Assembly (NCBI RefSeq): GCF_002091755.1
Contig: NZ_BDAI01000001.1
Coordinates: 186,001 to 250,000 of the forward strand
Length of the DNA stretch: 64,000 nucleotides
Direction of reading: 5' to 3'
Source of the DNA: Pseudomonas nitroreducens NBRC 12694
GTDB taxonomy: Bacteria > Pseudomonadota > Gammaproteobacteria > Pseudomonadales > Pseudomonadaceae
The position numbers were made by a program, and so were the translations under genes. This document shows positions 14,861 to 22,446 of this stretch, piece by piece. Numbering within the stretch: position 1 is the stretch's first letter; the number at the start of each line of letters is the position of its first letter. The notes under the pieces are model-generated. The model did not search any database. It was given only the letters and a program-made list of their open reading frames with translations, and had not been told where the DNA came from.

Positions 14861-15100
14861 TCATGGACGCTGAGCCATGGGCCCGCCCTTTGCTGGGGAT
14901 TCGACCCAGAGCGAGCGAAGGTCGCAGATAATGTGGGACGGTTCGCCGATCGATACCAGACACACTCGGTTTTCCCAGCGATCCCAGAGAAACACGTACT
15001 GACTGTCGCCACCGGCAGGCGTATAGCGCAACGCAATCCAGGCGACGCAAGCAATCGCCCAGACGGTGAACAGCGCGACGAGAAACGCCAGCACTTTCAT
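14861..15100 (-). CDS. small membrane-anchored protein, unknown function
   Basis: 79 residues: one N-terminal transmembrane segment (about residues 4-25, Val-Leu-Ala-Phe-Leu-Val-Ala-Leu-Phe) followed by a soluble tail with several Trp and Cys residues. It starts 10 bases after the stop of the upstream UspA gene with GAGG before its ATG, so it is probably in that transcript. Convergent with the 61-residue gene. No family recognised. Confidence 0.5.
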   Translation of the reverse strand: MKVLAFLVALFTVWAIACVAWIALRYTPAGGDSQYVFLWDRWENRVCLVSIGEPSHIICDLRSLWVESPAKGGPMAQRP

Positions 15101-15109
15101 GATCCAGCC

Positions 15110-16006
15110 TCAGGGTCGAACAGCCAGGATGCCGGAGTTCACCCGGTACAGCGCCTGCTCCGTGGTACTGCCGATGACTTTCGCCAGCCCGGCGTGATAG
15201 AGCGTGCCCATGACAACGACATCCATGTGCTGCTGCTCTGCGAACTCGGCGATCACCCGCGTGGCGCTGCCTTTGACGAAATGCTGGCATAGCTGCCCCA
15301 CATTGAACTGGCTACCGATGCGCTCCATCTGCTGGCGCGAGCGTCCCGCGGCCAGTTCCGCGACCTCAGGCGTCCAGGCCACCGGTCCGGCGGCATAGGC
15401 CAGGAAGCCGGCGCTGACGTCGTAAGCCTGCAGCAAGTGAAGCTCGGCATCGCATTGACCTGCGAACTGCTGTGCCATTTCGACGATACGCTGGTTCAAC
15501 TGGTCGACCTCCGGATCATCCTGGGAGAGATCAATGGCGGCGACCACCTTGCGCGGCAGAGGATGGGTCGCCTGGCTGACCAGGTGCAGTGGCACAGGCG
15601 ACTGGCGCAGAAGCTGCCAATCCAGCGGATGAGTCAGCGCACGGCTCAGCGCGGGCTCATAGCGCGTGTCCTTGAGCAGCAGATCGATGTGATGCCGCCG
15701 GACCAACGCAATGATGTCATCCAGCGGATCATCGCTCCAGACGGCCTCGGCGCTGGCATCGATCCCATGACCACGCAACAGTTCCAACTGATCGTCGAGC
15801 CAGGTGCGCTGACGTTCCTGGATCTCTTCGCGAACTCTCTGCCGGGCGTTGTAATCGAGCACTGACAGACCAGTTGGCAGGCTTCCCAACACCACGATGT
15901 GCAGGCGCGCATCGAAGGCGCCCGCCAGTGCCTGAGCGCGCGCCAGCGCCGGGGAATAGTGGAGATCAGGGTCGCAGATCAGCAGCAAGCGAGCATAGGC
16001 GTTCAT
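15110..16006 (-). CDS. tandem-domain universal stress protein A (first of three)
   Basis: 298 residues with two UspA folds. The second domain ends with Val-Val-Val-Met-Gly-Thr-Leu and Gly-Ser-Thr-Thr-Glu-Gln-Ala-Leu, the nucleotide-binding signature. Related in size and layout to the P. aeruginosa Usp proteins that support survival without oxygen under Anr control. GGAGG precedes the ATG. A perfect FNR box lies 67 bases upstream. It has two paralogues at 17.7 and 18.7 kb. Confidence 0.9.
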   Translation of the reverse strand: MNAYARLLLICDPDLHYSPALARAQALAGAFDARLHIVVLGSLPTGLSVLDYNARQRVREEIQERQRTWLDDQLELLRGHGIDASAEAVWSDDPLDDIIALVRRHHIDLLLKDTRYEPALSRALTHPLDWQLLRQSPVPLHLVSQATHPLPRKVVAAIDLSQDDPEVDQLNQRIVEMAQQFAGQCDAELHLLQAYDVSAGFLAYAAGPVAWTPEVAELAAGRSRQQMERIGSQFNVGQLCQHFVKGSATRVIAEFAEQQHMDVVVMGTLYHAGLAKVIGSTTEQALYRVNSGILAVRP

Positions 16007-16072
16007 GAGGCCTCCGGCGCATGGCGGTTGGACGTGTCGCTATGAGCCTGTGCTTGCCCAGGAGGTCATACT

Positions 16073-16086
16073 TTGATGCCGATCAA
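16073..16086 (-). promoter_or_regulatory. FNR/ANR box
   Basis: TTGATGCCGATCAA, perfect match, upstream of the minus-strand UspA gene. It partly overlaps the stop codon of the next gene upstream. Confidence 0.85.
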
Positions 16087-16802
16087 ATGCGCCCGCTCAA
16101 GCGATCGAAGCGCAGTACCGGGCCGTCTGCAGCTGACAGGGACGTGCTTCCCGCTCCCGGCAGCGCGCACTCGGTCCGTACCCAGATTCGATACGCCGGG
16201 ACGCCATGCCATAGACAAAGACGGGCGGCCTTCAGCGCCAGCGGTGCAGGCGCGGAGCAGTAGACCAGGTCGGGCAACTGCCGGCTCAGCTGCGCTCTCA
16301 ACCGCTCCAGAGGGCAATCCTCGACTGGCGAGGTCAGCAACCCCAGCGAATGCAGCCAGCGGCGGCAATCGTCGGGCAGGCACGCCTGGCTGGATGCGTC
16401 CTCAACCAGCACCAGTTGTACCCAGGGCAGCCAGCAGGCGAACTCGTCGATGGCGGCTGCCACGGCCAGGATTCCAGCATTGCAGGCAAAAACCAGCAGG
16501 CGGGAAACGCCAAACGGCAACGGCCAGCCCACCCCCAGTGGGCCGCGATAAAGCAACGGGCCATCCGTGCACAGCGGCACTCCGCGCCGGCTGGCCGCCA
16601 GGATGCAGAGACGATCACGCCCCGGCAGACTGACGTAGTTGAAGGCCCTGGCAGCTTGTACACGATCATCCAGCAAGCAGTACTGGCCAGGAATGATCGA
16701 CTGTGTTTCGTCATCGTCCAGCTTCACACGCAGGCATTGCGTCGAGTCCGAGATGGACAGCTCCTCCAGCACCCGCGCGCGGCCAATCGTCTGCCATTCC
16801 AT
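16083..16802 (-). CDS. ferredoxin-NADP reductase-like flavoprotein, divergent (PyrK/Fre-like)
   Basis: 239 residues. The N-terminal beta-barrel has Pro-Gly-Gln-Tyr and Arg-Ala-Phe-Asn-Tyr-Val-Ser-Leu-Pro-Gly (the flavin-contacting Arg-x-Tyr-Ser-like motif). Then Gly-Pro-Leu-Gly-Val-Gly-Trp precedes a nucleotide-binding-like half (Phe-Ala-Cys-Asn-Ala-Gly-Ile-Leu). The Cys-rich [2Fe-2S] tail of true PyrK is missing, and the NAD motif is weak. I start it at the ATG 16802, which has GGAG, rather than at an upstream TTG. FNR box 75 bases upstream. Possible NAD(P)H:acceptor electron-transfer role under low oxygen; low certainty on partner. Confidence 0.6.
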   Translation of the reverse strand: MEWQTIGRARVLEELSISDSTQCLRVKLDDDETQSIIPGQYCLLDDRVQAARAFNYVSLPGRDRLCILAASRRGVPLCTDGPLLYRGPLGVGWPLPFGVSRLLVFACNAGILAVAAAIDEFACWLPWVQLVLVEDASSQACLPDDCRRWLHSLGLLTSPVEDCPLERLRAQLSRQLPDLVYCSAPAPLALKAARLCLWHGVPAYRIWVRTECALPGAGSTSLSAADGPVLRFDRLSGRI

Positions 16803-16876
16803 GCCGCGCCTCCACGGCAACCGCCGGCAGGGTACGCCGGCTTTGACTCAGGCTAAGAAGCCGCAGGCCAATCACC

Positions 16877-16890
16877 TTGATCGCCATCAA
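16877..16890 (-). promoter_or_regulatory. FNR/ANR box
   Basis: TTGATCGCCATCAA, perfect match, assigned to the minus-strand flavoprotein gene that starts at 16802. It shares this 219-base divergent region with a second box at 16931. Confidence 0.85.
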
Positions 16891-16930
16891 GTTACGTCCG
16901 GGAAAATCAATGTGATCGCCGGAGCGGCAT

Positions 16931-16944
16931 TTGATCGGCATCAA
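16931..16944 (+). promoter_or_regulatory. FNR/ANR box
   Basis: TTGATCGGCATCAA, perfect match, 78 bases before the Hsp20 start at 17022. Centre-to-centre distance from the neighbouring box is 54 bases, about five helical turns. Confidence 0.85.
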
Positions 16945-17021
16945 AGTCGGACGGTATCAGGGTCGCAGAATCGAACGGCCTCGCCAGTGAGGCGATCCTT
17001 TTTCCTGCGGAGGAATTCATC

Positions 17022-17582
17022 ATGTCCGAGCCCGCTAAAAAAGTACTTGTCAGCACCGTTCCCCAACAACCGACAAAGCCTTCGGAGTCGCCCGCCAACC
17101 CGTTCCACCCGTGGCGTCCTTTCGACAGTCTGCGCCGCCAGATCGACAGCCTCTTCGACGACTTCGGCCGCGCGCCGCTAAGGCTCCCCTTCAGCCACAG
17201 TCCGTTCGATGCCGACCAGTTCTGGCGCCGCGAACCTTTCTCCCATGGCCTACCCGCAGTGGACGTCAGCGAGCAGGCGGATGAGTTCCGAATCAACGCC
17301 GAGTTGCCCGGCATGGACGAGAAGGACATCGAGGTCAAGCTGGCCAACGGCAGCCTCATCATCAAGGGCGAGAAGAAGGAAGAGAAGAACGAAACCCGCA
17401 AGGAATACCACCTCTCGGAACGCCGCTACGGAAGTTTCGAGCGAGTGTTCCGCCTCCCCCGCGAAGTGGACCCCGAGAAGATCCAGGCACGCTTCAGCAA
17501 GGGCGTATTGCAGGTTCAGTTGCCCAAGCGGGCGGAAGCAGTGCATCCGGAGAAGATCATTCCGGTCAAGACCGCCAAGTGA
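17022..17582 (+). CDS. small heat-shock protein, Hsp20/alpha-crystallin family
   Basis: 186 residues. The alpha-crystallin domain spans about 78-170 (Leu-Pro-Ala-Val-Asp-Val-Ser-Glu, Glu-Leu-Pro-Gly-Met, Gly-Ser-Phe-Glu-Arg-Val-Phe-Arg-Leu-Pro, Gly-Val-Leu-Gln-Val). The N-terminal arm has a Trp-x-Pro-Phe-Asp-Ser-Leu stretch. ATP-independent holdase chaperone. GGAGGA lies before the ATG. FNR-box control suggests a role in anaerobic survival rather than only heat shock. Confidence 0.93.
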   Translation: MSEPAKKVLVSTVPQQPTKPSESPANPFHPWRPFDSLRRQIDSLFDDFGRAPLRLPFSHSPFDADQFWRREPFSHGLPAVDVSEQADEFRINAELPGMDEKDIEVKLANGSLIIKGEKKEEKNETRKEYHLSERRYGSFERVFRLPREVDPEKIQARFSKGVLQVQLPKRAEAVHPEKIIPVKTAK

Positions 17583-17588
17583 TGCGTT

Positions 17589-17609
17589 GGCGCTCCCGCC
17601 GGGAGCGCC
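17589..17609 (+). terminator. hairpin after hsp20, partial terminator
   Basis: GGCGCTCCC-gcc-GGGAGCGCC, perfect 9-bp stem directly after the stop codon, without a T-tract. The following UspA gene has no FNR box of its own, so read-through from the Hsp20 promoter is likely. Confidence 0.55.
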
Positions 17610-17725
17610 CTCTCCCTGACGGCATGAGAACCAGGGCGATACCACCCCATTCAGGGTGGGGCTGCGCAGCGACGGTGCTGGTCTCCGCCGCTCGATCCTG
17701 CCCGTTCATGCTTGCGAGGTGCACC

Positions 17726-18628
17726 ATGAGCCAGATCCAGAAACTGCTGCTGATCGCCCATCCCGACCGTCACGATACCCCGGCTTTGCAGCGTGCCACC
17801 GCCCTGGCAGGGCAATGCGGGGCCAGCCTGCATGTCATTGCCTGCGTGGAGCCGTTCGCCACCTTCAGTCTGCTGGCCAGGCACGTACAGAACGATGCGC
17901 GCGAGAACATGCTGATAGCCCAGCGCGAGCGTTGGGAAAACGAATGCCGTTTACAACGTGGTCGCGGCGTGGGCGTGGAGATGACCTCGTCCGTCCTGTG
18001 GACGACCGATCTGCGTACCGATCTGCTACAGGCCATCGGCGAACTGCAGCCGGACCTGGTGATCAAGGACATCCAGCATGAGTCTGCTTTCAAGCGCTCC
18101 TTCGTTACTCCGCTGGACTGGTTCCTGTTACGCGAGTGCCAGCAACCGCTGCACCTGGTGCACAGCGCGCAGCATCCCCTGCCCCGGCGCATCGTTGCGG
18201 CGGTCGACCCGGCAGATCCACGAACCCTGATCAACGGTATCAACGATCGCATCATTGCGGCGGCCAATGGCCTGGCGCTGCAATGCAACGCACAACTGCA
18301 CCTGCTGTACATCTATGACTGCATGCCCGCCTACATGGCCAACCGTGCGGAAGGCGCGGTGGCCTGGGTCGACCTGGTGGAGGACATGCGCGCCTCCCTG
18401 CACCAGGCCTTCGTCCACCTGGCGGACGATCATGGCGTGCCGCAGGAGCGACGCCACTTTCTGATGGGGACGCCACTGCGCGGAGTTTCACGCTTCGCCC
18501 AGGAGAACGAGATGGATGTGGTCGTGATGGGCCGAGTGCACCGCACCGGCGTAGAGCGATTGATTGGCAGCACCACGGAGCATGTCCTCGACCAGATTCC
18601 AGGCAGCGTGCTGGCCGTGGGGGCATGA
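17726..18628 (+). CDS. tandem-domain universal stress protein A (second of three)
   Basis: 300 residues, two UspA domains; C-terminal signature Val-Val-Val-Met-Gly-Arg-Val-His-Arg-Thr-Gly and Gly-Ser-Thr-Thr-Glu-His-Val-Leu. Domain 1 has Pro-Asp-Leu-Val-Ile-Lys-Asp, as in both paralogues. I start at the ATG 17726 (Met-Ser-Gln-Ile-Gln-Lys), where the UspA fold begins. Likely co-transcribed with hsp20 (143-base gap containing a hairpin). Confidence 0.88.
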   Translation: MSQIQKLLLIAHPDRHDTPALQRATALAGQCGASLHVIACVEPFATFSLLARHVQNDARENMLIAQRERWENECRLQRGRGVGVEMTSSVLWTTDLRTDLLQAIGELQPDLVIKDIQHESAFKRSFVTPLDWFLLRECQQPLHLVHSAQHPLPRRIVAAVDPADPRTLINGINDRIIAAANGLALQCNAQLHLLYIYDCMPAYMANRAEGAVAWVDLVEDMRASLHQAFVHLADDHGVPQERRHFLMGTPLRGVSRFAQENEMDVVVMGRVHRTGVERLIGSTTEHVLDQIPGSVLAVGA

Positions 18629-18662
18629 CAAGACATCGAGGATGGAGTGGCAATCGCAGATT

Positions 18663-18676
18663 TTGATGGGCATCAA
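18663..18676 (+). promoter_or_regulatory. FNR/ANR box
   Basis: TTGATGGGCATCAA, perfect match, 63 bases before the third UspA gene start at 18739. Confidence 0.85.
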
Positions 18677-18738
18677 AGTCGCGCAACGCACCTCGTTCCA
18701 GCCTGCACTTGAAGTGGGCCGCGCCAGAGGCGAAGACC

Positions 18739-19674
18739 ATGGACCAGTATCATAAAGTGTTCTTCATCGCCGCCCCTCACTGGCGGCAATCGGCCGCCTA
18801 TCGAAGAGCCTTGGCGATTGCCCGTAGAAGTCACGCCGCGTTGCATATCGGCATGTTCCTCGAACCACGCCTGGGCATGCCGTTTCTTTCCGATCATCTG
18901 CGCGACGAACTGCTTGAGCAATGCCGCGTCGACGTCGAGCGTGACGCGCACGAGCTACGCAGCACCGGGATGGATGTCACCTGCGAAACCCTCTGGAGCG
19001 CCGAGCCCTGCCGGGAGATTCTTGATCGCGTGGCGACGCTAAAGGCGGACTTGGTGATCAAGAACGTTCATCACGAGGCGGCATTACGCAGGGTCTTTGT
19101 CACACCGCTGGACTATCGCCTGCTCAGAGCCTGCCAGGTTCCATTGCATCTAGTGGCAGAAGCAATCAATCCGCTGCCGCTGAAGGTGGCCGCCGCACTG
19201 GATGTCGCCAGACCGGAGCTGCTAGCTAGCGGGCTGAATGAAGGGATCATCGAAGCCGCGCGCAATCTGGCAAGCCTGTGCGGCGCAGAACTGCATTTTC
19301 TCCACGCCTGCGACTTGCCGAGCGCCATCGACTACGACTCGGCCACGCTGAGCAGCAGCTGGGACTCCAGCTATGCCGAGCAGGTCCGCATCTCGCTCTA
19401 CCGCACCTTCAACCATCTGGCCGACCGCTGGCACGTTCCCATGGAACACCGCCATTTCGTCCTCGGCCCTGCCACCCAGGGCATTGCCAACTTCATGGAC
19501 GACCATCGGATCGATGTCGTGGTCATGGGCATGCAGAGCCGGCTGGGGCTGGACCGCATCCTGGGCAGTACCACCGAGCGCCTGCTGTACCGCATGTCAG
19601 GTGGTCTACTGGCCGTCGGTGCTGACACAACCGGCCATCCCAGGCGGCCACCTGACAGCACGGAACAATCATGA
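18739..19674 (+). CDS. tandem-domain universal stress protein A (third of three)
   Basis: 311 residues with two UspA domains and the signature Val-Val-Val-Met-Gly-Met-Gln and Gly-Ser-Thr-Thr-Glu-Arg-Leu-Leu. Start set at Met-Asp-Gln-Tyr-His-Lys, where similarity to the other two begins. Has its own FNR box. The three proteins share the Leu-Val-Ile-Lys core and the same length, so they look like local duplications that then diverged. Confidence 0.88.
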   Translation: MDQYHKVFFIAAPHWRQSAAYRRALAIARRSHAALHIGMFLEPRLGMPFLSDHLRDELLEQCRVDVERDAHELRSTGMDVTCETLWSAEPCREILDRVATLKADLVIKNVHHEAALRRVFVTPLDYRLLRACQVPLHLVAEAINPLPLKVAAALDVARPELLASGLNEGIIEAARNLASLCGAELHFLHACDLPSAIDYDSATLSSSWDSSYAEQVRISLYRTFNHLADRWHVPMEHRHFVLGPATQGIANFMDDHRIDVVVMGMQSRLGLDRILGSTTERLLYRMSGGLLAVGADTTGHPRRPPDSTEQS

Positions 19675-19769
19675 CGCGCATCACCCATTCCCCATCGGCA
19701 CGGGGACGCGCCGAGTAGTCGCTACGCAGTTCTGTAGGAAGACTCGACGATGCCACGCGGTCAACGAAG

Positions 19770-21005
19770 ATGCTCGACCCGCTGAGTTTCACGCATGGTG
19801 CGGTGGCCCTGGGCATTGGCATGCTGGTGGGCCTGGTGCGCGAGCGCAGGAAAGGCCAAGGCAGGAGCGGTGCCACACATGGCCTGAGAAGCTTCGCGGC
19901 CGCGGCCCTGCTGGGATTCACCAGCATGGCATTGCTTGGCCCAGTACTAGTGGGCGTCATGGGCATCGCGCTTTGCCTGCTGTTGTGTGTTTCCTATCAC
20001 GACCAGCCCTGGGGAACCGGTATCACCGGGGAAATCGCCATGCTGCTCGTGCTCTTGCTGGGAGCACTCAGTGCCACGCAACCCGAGCTGGCAGCGGCCG
20101 TCGGGGTGGTGATGACCATCCTGCTGGCCTTGCGCGACGAGCTTCACCGCTTCGTGCTGCAGCAGTTGAGCGAAACGGAAGTCCGCGATGGCTTGATCCT
20201 GCTGACGGTCGCACTGGTTGTACTGCCGCTGACGCCAAATCGATTCATTGGCCCCTTCGAGGCCCTCAATCCCCGCACCATCTGCACACTCACCCTGTTG
20301 TTGATGGGGGTGGAGGCCCTCGGGCACATAGCGTTGCGCATGACCAGTGCGCGTTACGGTATCGCGCTAGGAGCGATCGCCTCCGGATTCGCCTCCGGCG
20401 CTGCAACCATCGCAGTGATTGGCCGGCAGGCCAAGGCGGCGGGCAATTCGCACAGGGAGTACGCTGCGGCGGCGGTGCTATCCAACTTGGCGACCATCGT
20501 TCAGTTCGCGCTGGTACTGATCGCCATCGATGCACGGTTCCTGACGCTGGTCTGGCCATCGATGTTGCTTGGTGGGACGTCGGCCGCTGCCTTCGGATTA
20601 GGATTGATCGCCCCTTGGCGAGCCTCGAGCACCGACCAGCCCGCCCGTTCCAACAAACGGGTCTTCAACCTCAAGGGCGCGTTGGTCATTACGGTGGTAC
20701 TGACCGGCATTTCGCTGTTGTCCTCCGCACTGCTGCACCTGGCGGGCGACAAGGGGGTCATTGCCATAGCCTTCGTCAGCGGACTGGGCGACGCCCACGC
20801 CGCCATCGCCTCGATTGCATCGCTGGTCGCATCAGGTCAAATGTCCATCACTCAACTCGCCCCCGCAGCCCTGACGGCACTGAGCGGTAACACCCTCAGC
20901 AAGTGCCTGCTCTCTTGGTGGAGCGGCGGTGCTGCTTATGGGAAGTACGTGACCGCCGGCCAGCTTCTGGTTCTTGCATCGTTCTGGTTAGGGCTGTTCG
21001 TCTGA
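19770..21005 (+). CDS. DUF4010/MgtC-like multi-pass membrane protein
   Basis: 411 residues, about 11-12 hydrophobic segments. The N-terminus carries the MgtC-like block Gly-Ile-Gly-Met-Leu-Val-Gly-Leu-Val-Arg-Glu-Arg and Gly-Leu-Arg-Ser-Phe. The C-terminal half corresponds to DUF4010 (Gly-Leu-Gly-Asp-Ala-His-Ala-Ala, Gly-Asn-Thr-Leu-Ser-Lys). Transport or ion-related function is suspected for the family but not known. 95 bases after the UspA gene with no visible promoter, so probably in the same anaerobic transcript. Confidence 0.8.
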   Translation: MLDPLSFTHGAVALGIGMLVGLVRERRKGQGRSGATHGLRSFAAAALLGFTSMALLGPVLVGVMGIALCLLLCVSYHDQPWGTGITGEIAMLLVLLLGALSATQPELAAAVGVVMTILLALRDELHRFVLQQLSETEVRDGLILLTVALVVLPLTPNRFIGPFEALNPRTICTLTLLLMGVEALGHIALRMTSARYGIALGAIASGFASGAATIAVIGRQAKAAGNSHREYAAAAVLSNLATIVQFALVLIAIDARFLTLVWPSMLLGGTSAAAFGLGLIAPWRASSTDQPARSNKRVFNLKGALVITVVLTGISLLSSALLHLAGDKGVIAIAFVSGLGDAHAAIASIASLVASGQMSITQLAPAALTALSGNTLSKCLLSWWSGGAAYGKYVTAGQLLVLASFWLGLFV

Positions 21006-21080
21006 CTGAAGAGGGCCTAAAGCGGACGTTCTGAGGCCTGTGTAGTATCTATTGTCAATTTGCCCCACGAGAGCAACCTG

Positions 21081-21605
21081 ATGTCTGGCCGCCTTTCGTT
21101 TTCATCCCACAGAGCCGCGCGAGATCTACGCGACGCCCGTTTGCTTATGGGCAAACGACTGAGCGCGCTGTGGCATGACCAATACTATTTCAATGGCGAG
21201 AAAGACCCAGGAGACGTGGGCTTTCTTGAGTGGTGCTTCAGCGAAGGTGAGGTTTTATCCATGTACCTCTTGAGTGATGGCGAGAGCGTTGGAGCGGACT
21301 CATTACCGCTTGATACGCCTGTCTCCTTCGAGATAGAACCCAACGCTTCTTGCGCTTGGAAGAGAGAAAACCTCCTTGCTGGCTTATCGGCGTGTCATCT
21401 GGAGGGAGCGATCGTTCGCGACGTCGAGGGGGTGCTCGATACTGCGACTGGACGTGGGTCTCGGCTTGTCGGATTTAGAGTTTCTTTTGAGACCGGTGAC
21501 TACCTAGTCTTTCTGAACAACGGAGATGAAGCAGCCGTACTCATCAACTCGCAGCCCTCACCGTGTCTCGGTATCGATACCCGCTTCGTAACATCTATCG
21601 ACTGA
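21081..21605 (+). CDS. hypothetical protein, unrecognised
   Basis: 174 residues, soluble, acidic, no signal peptide. It begins with a helical stretch (Ala-Ala-Arg-Asp-Leu-Arg-Asp-Ala-Arg-Leu-Leu-Met-Gly-Lys-Arg) and then strands. Codon use is visibly less GC-rich at third positions than in neighbouring genes, which hints at later acquisition. Start at the ATG 21081 (GAGAG upstream) rather than a TTG at 21060. It stands alone between the DUF4010 gene and a decayed repeat. Size and composition would fit an orphan immunity-type protein, but no family is recognised. Confidence 0.6.
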   Translation: MSGRLSFSSHRAARDLRDARLLMGKRLSALWHDQYYFNGEKDPGDVGFLEWCFSEGEVLSMYLLSDGESVGADSLPLDTPVSFEIEPNASCAWKRENLLAGLSACHLEGAIVRDVEGVLDTATGRGSRLVGFRVSFETGDYLVFLNNGDEAAVLINSQPSPCLGIDTRFVTSID

Positions 21606-21690
21606 CTGCTATGGGTCGGTAGCTGCCCCACGTCACGGGCAGAAATCGGCTGTGGATTCAACCGGCCAGAAGCGGCCCCCTCAAATCACA
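21605..21690 (+). repeat. decayed palindromic intergenic repeat, copy 3
   Basis: Contains GCTATGGGTCGGTAGCTG, nearly the same as copy 1, followed by a stem GCTGCCC-cacgtca-CGGGCAG-like segment and CCGGCCAGAAGCGGCC. The layout resembles the long imperfect palindromes common between Pseudomonas genes. Confidence 0.4.
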
Positions 21691-21798
21691 CCTCGAACAC
21701 AAGGACTTGCAGCCAGATCAGCTCGCCCCCTGCCGGTGTCATGCGTTGGGGCTGGATGCTTGATCCATGGATGGAAAAACGTACCCCGGGAAAGCGCG

Positions 21799-22446
21799 CT
21801 AGCTGTGGCGAAGCCGGAGCGGGTCCACCAACCCAGCCGCGATGGCCATGCCCACCAGGTCTGACAGTGTTGCAGCCTGCATGCGCTTCATCACCCGTGC
21901 GCGATACAGGTCGACAGTCTTCACGCTGATCTCCAGTTGCTCGGCGACTTCACGGCTGGTGTAGCCGCGTACCAACGGCAGGAACACGTCACGCTCGCGA
22001 GGCGTCAGGGCCGCCAGACGCACCTCCAGTTCGCCCAGGCCTGAGCGCGACGCATGCAGGCGTTCGCCGGAGCTGAGCGCCTGCTGCACGCTGTCCAGCA
22101 GCAATTGCTCGTTGTAAGGCTTTTCGATGAAATCCACCGCGCCGGCCTTGAAGGCCCGGATGACGATTGGGACGTCGGCATGGCCGCTGACGAAGATCAC
22201 CGGCAGTTCCAGGCCGCGTCGGCGCATTTCTTCCTGTACCGCCAGCCCACCAAGCCCGGGCATGCGCACGTCGAGCAGCACACAGGCGTGAGCATCGTTC
22301 GGGCAGGCGTCGAGGAACTCGCGGCCGCTGGTGAATGGCCGCACCTTCAGACCGACCGACTCCAGCAACCAGACTGTCGAGTCGAGCATCCGCTGATCGT
22401 CGTCCACCACATACACCACCGCCGTTTCCATCACTGTCTCCGTCAT
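21799..22446 (-). CDS. FixJ/NarL-type response regulator
   Basis: 215 residues. Receiver domain with Asp-Asp-Asp at 15-17 and phospho-acceptor Asp59 (Val-Leu-Leu-Asp-Val-Arg-Met-Pro-Gly), Lys in Phe-Ile-Glu-Lys-Pro-Tyr. LuxR-type helix-turn-helix in about residues 150-195 (Leu-Thr-Pro-Arg-Glu-Arg-Asp-Val-Phe). It overlaps the kinase stop by ATGA, so the pair is translationally coupled. It probably controls the divergent acyl-CoA ligase/dehydrogenase genes. Confidence 0.9.
   Translation of the reverse strand: MTETVMETAVVYVVDDDQRMLDSTVWLLESVGLKVRPFTSGREFLDACPNDAHACVLLDVRMPGLGGLAVQEEMRRRGLELPVIFVSGHADVPIVIRAFKAGAVDFIEKPYNEQLLLDSVQQALSSGERLHASRSGLGELEVRLAALTPRERDVFLPLVRGYTSREVAEQLEISVKTVDLYRARVMKRMQAATLSDLVGMAIAAGLVDPLRLRHS

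Noticed and set aside
20601..20660. Hairpin-like and repeat-like words inside the DUF4010 gene
   Set aside because: Within coding sequence of a well-supported membrane protein; no reason to treat as regulatory.
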